Shown: positions 56,632-64,000 of the stretch, piece by piece | Position numbering within the stretch: position 1 is the stretch's first letter | How the letters are laid out: each line of letters starts with the position of its first letter | NCBI GenBank assembly: GCA_010645155.1 | Contig: CM021322.1 | Span: forward strand, 12,788,454-12,852,453 | Source of the DNA: Tigriopus japonicus | Lineage: Eukaryota > Arthropoda > Copepoda > Harpacticoida > Harpacticidae | Length of the DNA stretch: 64,000 nt | Direction of reading: 5' to 3' | Translations under genes and position numbers: made by a program | Notes under the pieces: model-generated | The model's database searches: none | The model's input: only the letters and a program-made list of their open reading frames with translations | What the model was told of the DNA's origin: nothing

Positions 56632-56832
56632 CCTCCGTAAATGATGATATTTTGTAAATGTTTATCAGCCTAAACGGTCTCTTTAAATGTCAGTAACATT
56701 TATTCAATTATGACTCCTTTTAAAAACCTATTAATTTTATTTCTCCCAAGTGTACGAACAATAAATTGGACACCTATATTTAAGAAAAATCAATTGCCTA
56801 GTGCACATTCAGTGGTGATTACCAATTCTAAC

Positions 56833-57249
56833 ATGAAGGTTTTAAAGCACTTAGCTCTTTTTCTTTCCTTGACAATCGTTGGAGTTAACTCAGGTTTGTA
56901 AACTCTGACCAAGCAAAAGTCAATAATGGATAAAAGTTAACTAATTCTTTTGTTGTTTTTAGAATGCTACGTCAGCGATGTCATGTGCGATGCAACCATA
57001 AATGTCGTGAAGGAGTATAAGGCCACGAGCCCATACGAATGCACAGACAAATGTAAAGCAAGTCCCCTTGCAAGTCAAATCAACTATTCTTCCATGGCCT
57101 CCTCCATGCCTACCTTTATGATCATAACAGCAGCCCAGCCATGTTATTGCTTGTCAAAATGCAAACCTCACGGACAGTATTATGGTTTTATCGCCTCCAT
57201 TAACGACAATGATGTCTCTGAAATTTGTAAAGGGAAGAAAGAGTGGTGA
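56833..57249 (+). CDS. SCP4, small secreted cysteine-rich protein (8-Cys)
   Basis: Exons 56833-56893 and 56963-57249 are separated by a 69-bp GT-AG phase-1 intron; 115 residues. The signal peptide is MKVLKHLALFLSLTIVGVNS. Exon 2 has C-x6-C, 17 residues, CTDKC, 29 residues (hydrophobic and Met/Ser-rich, unlike the polar loop of the others), CYCLSKC, 21 residues and EIC, then a basic KGKKEW tail. The closing segment SINDNDVSEIC matches the family. TATATTTA at 56775 and a TCAGT initiator at 56809 lie upstream. AATAAA is at 57494. Exon 1 has the same 61-nt length as in SCP3, so these two may form a subgroup. Function unknown. Confidence 0.85.
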
Positions 57250-57536
57250 ATTAAACCATCGAAACTCATCACGACCTCAACTTTGAAATGAAAGTTTTAG
57301 ACGTTGTACCATCTGAAATGACCAGGAAACACAAAACGATATCTGACTACGTTTACGACCACGGAAAAATGATTATGCCTTTAATGGGTCAAGCAACTCT
57401 GGTATTGGAAACTTGAGGAGGGTTATGGGACAAAAAAGCCTCGTCCTTTTGTTTCTATTAACATGGTATGTTACGACCACTGCAAAAAAGAAAAATAAAT
57501 TTTAGCAAATCAAACCTTAAATTTCATTTTCATGCT

Positions 57537-58590
57537 TTGATGTTTATTGTTTTTTGGCACAACCACTCCGACACCACATAGTGGTAGATAAGGGAGTAAA
57601 GGTAAAATTTGTAAATAAATTGATGGGATAGAATTTTAAGACGGAATGAATTGATTTTGTGAGGTCTAATGTCTTCAAAAGTCGATAATTAAGAACGAGT
57701 AGGCAAACAGCCGTAGGAGTTGTACATCAGAGGCTAGTTTTTTAGACGCAAAAGATCGATCTCAAGATAGTACTGAAGTACTCGCAAGACGCAAAGTTCG
57801 ATCTTGAGATCGATCTTTGCCTCTAAAGAAAGAGAACGAAGTTTTGGAAAGCAAGATTTGTTGGAGTGGATTCCATTTTGGTATGATTCGTATTAGGAAG
57901 GACTTTTGCCTGGCAAGGGATCGAGCAGGGGGAGTCCAAAGATGTTCGGCCGAACGAAGATCTCGTTTGACGTCCAATTTTGTCTTTCAATTAGTAAAAT
58001 GGCCTCATCCCTTCCAACTTCAACGTTCACAAGGTCCTTGAGGAGTTTAAAGGTCCAACACAATTCACTTTTCTCTCGACGGCATTCCAAAGAATCGATT
58101 CGGAATTTAAGCAGGCGTTCTGAATATTATAGACCATTTACGCCTGGCAAGGCTTTCGTAAAACGGTACAAAATGGATTCAATTTCGCCACGTCTTTCTT
58201 GAACAGTGGTGGACAAGCTGGATAACCATTTTCAAGAGATGTACGAACGTAAGTATTGAAAAGCTTAAGGAGAACACGTGGACATCTTGATGTAAAATGT
58301 CTTCTGATGAAACCAATCGCCCTGTTGGCCTTTGAAGAAACACTAGTTACATGGTTAGAGAAGATAAGCTTGTTGTCAACTAGTATGACGAGATGCAACT
58401 CAACGAGAGCTGAAGTTTCGCCTGCAATTTCGTAACGACTTTGAACTTTGGCTGAACCAAAACGTTGAACAACGCACTTCGAATTGTTGAAGGACTTCTC
58501 ATGGGCCAAAGCTCAACTTTGAAAACAATCAAGATCCCTCTGAAGTTTATCCACGTCGCCTCGCAAAGTAATACGACTAGTGATTGTAAA
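57537..58590 (-). pseudogene. decayed copy of the 37-41 kb LINE, 3' half
   Basis: The minus strand matches the C-terminal third of that ORF2: DVDKLQRDLDCFQS, SFNNSKCVVQRFGS, SNHVTSVSSKANR, GFIRRHFTSRCPRVL, RREKSELCWTFKL and WTPPARSLAR occur in order across several frames. The 3' end shares CAACCACTCCGACACCACA with 36963-36981 of the intact copy, next to a TGTTTATTGTTTT tail. Truncated near 58590. Confidence 0.88.
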
Positions 58591-58839
58591 ACAAGCTGAC
58601 CGGCTTGATGGCATCGATGCCAATGCTTCCTGCAATGCAGCCTCGCAAAGCATCGAGCATGCTTGATTCATTTTCAGCTGATTCAGCGCCGCCAATTTCA
58701 CTTGAAAATTTATATGGCTTTGATAGCGCAAAATCCCATGGCTGATCGTTTATACTTAATTGTTTTATAATTAGTGATGTATTTAAAGCACAGAAGTTAC
58801 GAGTGTCCAGTCGGACCTCGATCTTTCGCAACATAGGCC

Positions 58840-59620
58840 CCTGGTTAACTTGGCTGACTCAGCCGTAGAATTGCAAAATGCTATCAACGCTCTCCACGGT
58901 TATTGCCAAGAGAACGGCCTTCAAGTCAACACCATCAAGACGAAGGCCATGGGCTTCCATAAAGGTCGTCTACCACCCACCTCCTTCCACATTAACAATA
59001 GCCCGATCGAAATTGTCAAGTTTTCCTTTTCCACCCAACTAACCTTTACCAATCACCTCAAATTAGCAGTAACCAAAGTCATGGCCAGGATCGGATACAT
59101 GTTCAATAGACTTCCCATCAAGAACCTTCCTCTTCCAAAAGTTCTACAACTCTTCCGAACCTTCATCACCCCATCTTCCTCTACGGCCTTCACCTCTGGC
59201 TTCCCAACTCCGCCCTCAAGTCCACCGATGCCACCTACACCAAATTTCTGGATAGGAACCTAACTTTTCCGGAGGTGATGTCAGGACACCTATTGTCATT
59301 CCCTGTCAAGGACCTGACAACACCCTATTGTCCTTGGCCCGACATCCCTTTGGAATATTGGTGGTCACGCACTTTCGTCGCAAAACTTCATGCATTTTGC
59401 ATTTGAGGTACTCACTTACAGAACATTGTAATGCAATAATGCTACCACCAACCGACTTGTGTGATGCCAATTTTTCGGATAACATTCAACACTATTCATG
59501 TCTAAGACGACTCATTTTCTTGCTTTACTCTGACCATGAATCTGAACCGTTAACAGGACTTAAAAGAAAACCAACATTTTTGCCGCTGAATGGCTGTCGC
59601 TAAATCAAACACACCTTAAA
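58840..59620 (+). pseudogene. LINE fragment of another family, after the palm
   Basis: The plus strand reads LADSAVELQNAINALHGYC, then ENGLQVNTIKTKAMGF and FTNHLKLAVTKVMARIGYMF, i.e. the segment after the YADD block. Later broken pieces (59270-59420) read LEYWWSRTFVAKLHAF. It lies back to back with the minus-strand LINE remnant at 57537-58590. Confidence 0.75.
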
Positions 59621-60062
59621 TACATCATGTTTGGGAGACCTCTCTTGTTCTTAAAATAAACAAACAACCCATTGTCGGCGAATAGATCAAGCCTTGATAA
59701 GGCAGCGGCAGCAATAGAAGAGAAAAGTGACAATCAGTGTCTTCCAGTAAGAAGGGCTCTGAGGGCTCTCGCGTAATCTTTGGCCTTTAACAGGGATAGC
59801 TCAGAGAAAGAAAGATGTCCTTACCTAAACTTATGCTCACACAGCATAACTTTTTGATTTTTCATTCAAAAATGTCCTTGCTGAACTCTAAAATACTCGA
59901 ACTATAAAGAGAAATTCATTTTAAGATCTTAATTTCAATTTTGCCAATAAGTTGAGGATAGCTCTGAAACCAGGAGATTTACCCCCATTTTGTCTCCATC
60001 TAGCGGCGAATATTGAAACTTCGGTTAAACTCCTTTCCCAATTTGCGGATTTATGTACAAAA
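59621..60062. other. no gene recognised
   Basis: AT-rich spacer. Confidence 0.4.
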
Positions 60063-60530
60063 TCGAAATAAAGATTTATTTTATTAGAGCAAACGTTATT
60101 GAAAATGTTTCTATATTAGGTAACCCTGTTCAAACTTATGATTTTAACAATTAAGTTAGGCTGGGAGATCCCTGCACGTTTTAAAAAATGGCTGTCAAGA
60201 GCGAGAAACTCATTGAAATTCAATGTTTTGGAAAGTGGAGATCTTACTGTTACTCACTTCAATATTTGGTGAAGCCTTGTGGAAAAAATTAGGTTTCGAT
60301 GTGAGACGGCTTGGTTTTAAAAGGTACACGATTTTTGTCCTGTTGCTCGCTCTTGACTTTTTTGATTTATTTTCTTTGTTTACGAGGGACACCCAACATA
60401 CAGTACATCATGTAATTAAATCACAGTTTCGAACGAACTCGTCTAACAACAAAGTAAAGAAACATCTGTTACTGCTCTTACTCTTGTAAAATAACATCTG
60501 CCATAAGAAAGAAATCTTTATTTTAACACC
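60063..60530. mobile_element. diverged copy of the 35.1-35.7 kb inverted-repeat element
   Basis: The blocks AATCGAAATAAAGATTTATT, GGGAGATCCCTGCACGTTTT, ATGGCTGTCAAGAGCGAGAA, ACACCCAACATACAG and AATTAAATCACAGTTTCGAA follow the order of the element at 35132-35694 in inverted orientation. The interior is longer and the ends are eroded. Confidence 0.7.
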
Positions 60531-61115
60531 AAGAAAAAAATCTTTATTTTTACACCAAAAATATATCTACATTTTTGCACCAAGAAATAAATAAAGAAAT
60601 GAGGACTTTCAATAAGAATCAACTTTCCCTTTTCGTTATCAATTTTTAACTAAGCCAGATTTTTCAACCTGTTCTACCATTATTGCTATTTTTCATTGAA
60701 GTTTTAGAATGGTTATCAAAATTTAGGAGTCCAAATCTGCTGTGCAAAACTATTGTCTTATACGCCGAAAACTGTGTCATTTGTTGTGGTAAATCAAACA
60801 TTTTCTAGTTAAATCCGTTAGGTGTAAGGTTTGCCTTCAAAAAAAAATAATGTTTTGTTCATTTAATTGATAGGTTCGCTTAATTGAGAGACCAAGAAAG
60901 ATAATAGAAACAAAATGGTTCACAAACAATAAATAAATAAATAATAGAGATGCTCAGTTAATTGGGCACTCGCTTAATTAAAAGTATCGTTGTGTCAGCT
61001 GACGGCTTATGATAACTTTTACCAACCTGAAGGGCATTTCTCCATATTTAAGTATGAAACATGTGAGCAACAAGAAGTTCCTTTATGTTAACAAATTGAG
61101 TGGTGGTCATATCAG
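60531..61115. other. no gene recognised upstream of SCP5
   Basis: AT-rich; a repeated AAATCTTTATTTT..ACACCAA motif occurs at about 60508-60580. Confidence 0.4.
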
Positions 61116-61122
61116 TATAAAA
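61116..61122 (+). promoter_or_regulatory. TATA box of SCP5
   Basis: TATAAAA 57-63 bp upstream of the start codon, followed by TTGATTCACTTAA, which is shared with the SCP2 promoter. Confidence 0.7.
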
Positions 61123-61178
61123 GTCTTGTTATATTTGATAGATTGATTCACTTAACCGTCACAAAGACTTTCTTCAAG

Positions 61179-61606
61179 ATGAAGATTCTTCTCCACTTGT
61201 GTCTTGTTCTGATTCTTTCTTCAGTTTGGATGGAGATCGAGAGTAAAGGTACGCTATAAATTTGCCTCATCAAAAGTTCTATTATCCAAAACAGCTCTGA
61301 CAAATACGGTTATTTCTAGCATGTAGATTCAGAGGATACAATTGCTTGGATCGTGCATTGGATTTTTTTCTTGTTAAATATCCCGCCGATTGCCCAGAAG
61401 AGTGCAAATTTCTGGAAAGACTTACAGGACAACGAAGCAGCTATTATTCCATCTCAGAGATCACAGGCACTTGGTCATCGAGACCTTGGAATTGCAAATG
61501 CTACGCCGAATGTACTGTTGGAACTAACCCAGAGAGGAATTTATATACCCTAGATGACAGAGACGATTCCAACATTTGCGAGACCAAAGCTAGTTTCACA
61601 TTTTGA
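61179..61606 (+). CDS. SCP5, small secreted cysteine-rich protein (8-Cys)
   Basis: Exons 61179-61248 (70 nt) and 61320-61606 with a 71-bp GT-AG phase-1 intron give 118 residues. The signal peptide starts MKILLHLCLVLIL and ends IESK at the splice. Exon 2 has C-x6-C (GYNC), 15 residues, CPEEC, 29 residues, CKCYAEC, 21 residues and NIC, followed by an extra eight-residue tail. It is closest to SCP2 in exon length, in promoter motif and in the WM(D/E)(V/I)E(A/S)K, GYNC and PW.CKC text, so these two look like a recent pair now in opposite orientation. AATAAA is at 61644. No known domain was recognised. C-x3-C and C-x-C pairs are loosely reminiscent of PAN or WSC modules, but that is only an impression. 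Confidence 0.88.
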
Positions 61607-61807
61607 TGATTTTCTCCTCTTTTTCCTGCTAACGCCAAGTTCAAAATAAATTGCAATTGAAGGGACGCATTTTCAAAAGGTGGTGCAAATATGAAATCTA
61701 GTCATTTAGTTCGAAATTATGGCTTGTTCACCTCGTTAAAACCAAACAAACTTACTAAAACAGCTGCGCACTTTTCCGCGAAAACTGAAACTAAATAGAC
61801 ACTAGCT

Positions 61808-61972
61808 GATATTTTGGTGGCTTTTCCGCTTATCTGCATGACCGCTTTTCCTCCTACTCCGGCCAATCCGGTTTGAGAATGCCAACCGACATTGAACACT
61901 ATTGGTCGGATAATAGTGTTAAGCAGTTAAGCGGTAGAGCGGAAAAGCCACGAAAATATCCGATATTGTTTC
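61808..61972. repeat. short inverted repeat (GATATTTTSGTGGCTTTTCCGCT)
   Basis: GATATTTTGGTGGCTTTTCC (61808) pairs with GGAAAAGCCACGAAAATATC (61941-61960). The same type of motif (CCGCTTTTCCG with GCTATTTTCGTGCC) occurs at 22705-22800 and 23469-23565, so a small MITE family is likely. Confidence 0.6.
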
Positions 61973-62163
61973 TTGCAATGCCTCCGCTTCAAAACAAAAT
62001 AGTTTCTCTATTTAGGCTTTTTTTGAATTTTTTTTCTGTGAAAGTTTTTAAAAGAGAACCGGAAATGTCATAGCTGACCAATTTAAAGACCACACACAAT
62101 CACTGGAATTTTAGTGGCTCCCTCCTCCTAAAACGATAGATCCTTGAAACTAGATTAGCTATA

Positions 62164-62645
62164 CACGGTGTTTTATTGAGCTGGGTAAGTCATTTTTAAG
62201 TTCCAAAGACATTTGAGACCAGTTTTGAGGTGAAGAGACAACGCCACATATGTTATAGAGTTCAGTTAATTAGGTCACGGGCCAAAAATTGACAAAATGT
62301 CACTTAAAAATTGCATAAAAACAAATTTATGAAAGTTTTCTTTTGGATAATTGCTAGGCACACCTAGTTCGGTAATGATTCAAAATATTGGTGTAATCTA
62401 TTTAGCCGTTCAATTTTCAATGGCTATTCTCGAAAACAATTCTCGAAGGACACAATCGGATTTTTGTTCACCCAAATTCGAAGAAGGCCTCAACAGATTT
62501 CGTCAATATTTCGGGTTCGGGGCAACCCTGAGACCCCCTTAGGAACAGGTGATAAGAAAAATTCTGAAAGATGTTTTTAAGCAAGTTTTATGTGATATTA
62601 TATCGATTTTTGGCCCGTGCCCTAAATAACCAACCTCGACTTCAT
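62164..62645. mobile_element. second copy of the 56.1-kb DNA element, right end lost
   Basis: CACGGTGTTTTATTGAGC to ACCAACCTCGACTTCAT is about 95% identical by eye to 56067-56548. The right inverted end is replaced by a LINE tail. Confidence 0.85.
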
Positions 62646-62647
62646 TT

Positions 62648-62781
62648 TTACATTACCGCTACAAGGAATGGGATATAAGTTATATCCTTAACGTTTATAC
62701 GAAATTTGATCTACCAATGAGTTACTGTTGGCAGATCTGTACAACAGCCCTTGAATAATGGGTTGGTCAGGCATAGTATTT
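62648..62781 (-). mobile_element. LINE 3' end
   Basis: The minus strand encodes DQPIIQG and LYRSANSNSLVDQISYK and ends CCATTCCTTGTAGCGGTAA, matching 46374-46510. It abuts the truncated DNA element. Confidence 0.8.
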
Positions 62782-63534
62782 TAATTAAGAAGACTTTTGA
62801 AATCTTATGGGGAAGGAATTTACAAAGTGATTGCCAAATTGCAACACGGAACACCTTTTGCCTGCCATTCAAAGTTCCATTTCAATTAGAACCTTAAACA
62901 AAGTCTCACATAAGACAAACGGTTATGCCTTTTAATGACGGTAGTCAATTGTGAGCTGAGTTTATATACTCAGCTCACAATTTTACATTACCACACGCTA
63001 TTGGCTTCATTTGCAATCACGAAAGTAAGTAAGTTGTGACAAGAAATCGTTAAAAGAAAGCTCAGCTTATGAACCACGTCACAAAATTTTATCGAGACTC
63101 TTGCCACAGGATTTTACACCTATTGCTCCACGTTAAAGCCATTTGTCTCTAGTGTCAAGTAGAAGCTTATTTCCCTTGAGCTTATTTACTAGCACGCACA
63201 TTACCAAAAAAGTACATAATTTTGAAATTTTGAAATATAAGTTCTTGAGATGTGCTCCGTTGATGCGCAATATCTTTCCAATAACAACAATAATATTGAA
63301 TAAAAAATGGCTACCAAGTGACAACTTTTCCTGATTTTTGGCCGCCAAAAGGCAACTTCTGATCTTTTATGTGCATGTGTTGGAAGAATCATCAGAACTT
63401 TCAGTAATATACTGGCAACCTTTGGTCTTTGTCCTCTAAAATAGGCATCTTTATCTTTCATCTTTTCTTTTTCATCTTTAGATATCTTTGGTATTCCGAT
63501 ATTTAGGTAAGGTGTTTGTTTCCTGGTACCACGA
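62782..63534. other. no gene recognised
   Basis: Contains a perfect palindrome TGTGAGCTGAGTTTATATACTCAGCTCACA (62950-62979). Otherwise unremarkable. Confidence 0.4.
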
Positions 63535-63870
63535 CCATTGAGATCTATTAATACTAGAGGGAGTGCAAGCTTAAAAATGTATCTTCAACTAGGAACTTTT
63601 TTGCCAATACATTGAATAAGCCATTGGTAAGAAGAAGACAAATTTAAGATGTTGCGTTATGTAGGGTTAATACAGTGCATATATGGACAAAAAATGACTT
63701 GTGGCTTCAAGAACGAGTTTTAAAAAGTTGGTCTTGATTCGCATGTTTGGTCACACTAATTGTCCGCTCAACAGTTGTGAGGGCGACATTTTCCTCATAA
63801 ATTCAACGCATGCCGCCCCGCTTGCCAAATCAGCCGGACTAAAGCTTGCACGCTATCTAGTGATCATAAT
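63535..63870. mobile_element. partial copy of the 32.4-35.1 kb palindromic element (centre and right arm)
   Basis: The central ATTAATACTAGAGGGAGTG, then AACTAGGAACTTTTTTGCCA and GGCTTCAAGAACGAGTT to GCTTGCACGC, match 34580-35100 with one internal deletion near the centre. The left arm is missing. It is the uninterrupted reference that locates the MITE insertion at 32437. Confidence 0.8.
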
Positions 63871-64000
63871 GGTTCTAAGACTCGAACTCGATTTTGGTTC
63901 GAGTGTTGCCATATTCGTCCTTGTTTAGGTCTGTGGTCAAAAAGTTTAATCCGGCCTGCCTATTTTAATAGCAATTAACTTCAAGTTAAAAATGGCAACA

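Overview
The window is animal nuclear DNA, most likely from an arthropod and plausibly a crustacean such as a copepod. The reasons are intron-containing genes, replication-dependent histone genes that end in the metazoan 3' stem-loop, TATA boxes with arthropod-like initiators, and a dense mixture of non-LTR retrotransposons, Tc1/mariner, hAT, P-like and foldback-type DNA elements. The species assignment is an inference from protein style, not a search result. Four runs of N (842-1005, 19425-19733, 42521-42603, 53630-53726) mark scaffold gaps. Two of them are flanked by near-identical sequence that looks like assembly duplication.

Two groups of host genes stand out. (1) Five histone genes at 23.9-29.3 kb: H1(-), H4(+), H2B(-), H2A(+), H3(-), each followed by a histone stem-loop. 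The H3 copy has lost its stop codon, so its frame reads through the stem-loop, and a hAT element with an 8-bp target duplication sits 47 bp upstream of its TATA box. (2) Five dispersed genes for small secreted cysteine-rich proteins (called SCP1-5 here) at 4.6, 13.4, 45.6, 56.8 and 61.2 kb. All share one design: a signal peptide in exon 1, a phase-1 intron, and a single second exon with the scaffold C-x6-C-x15-17-C-x3-C-x24-29-C-x-C-x3-C-x20-21-C. I do not recognise the family. It is the best candidate here for an undescribed system.

Nearly everything else is mobile DNA. Region by region: a LINE fragment and a foldback-like element with inverted AGGTCA-rich arrays (0.7-3.5 kb); SCP1; a tRNA-derived SINE (6.0-6.5 kb); a maT-type mariner remnant joined to an R1-like LINE (9.1-11.8 kb); a LINE fragment and SCP2 (12.6-13.9 kb); a CR1/Jockey-like LINE whose ORF1 is split by an intact Tc1 element (14.3-19.8 kb); a decayed P-element/THAP9-like transposase (20.4-22.7 kb); the histone cluster; the hAT element (29.4-31.6 kb); a nest of three long-inverted-repeat elements that themselves contain a MITE, a Tc1/mariner-like element and a nearly intact LINE (32.4-42.1 kb); a mariner remnant (44.7-45.4 kb); SCP3 with a LINE tail in its intron; assorted LINE fragments and MITEs (47.8-55.9 kb); and SCP4 and SCP5 among further repeat copies up to the end.

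The two host gene groups show no visible functional link. The SCP genes look like a lineage-specific expansion dispersed by, or among, transposons. The histone cluster looks like one rearranged repeat unit under transposon attack on its H3 side.
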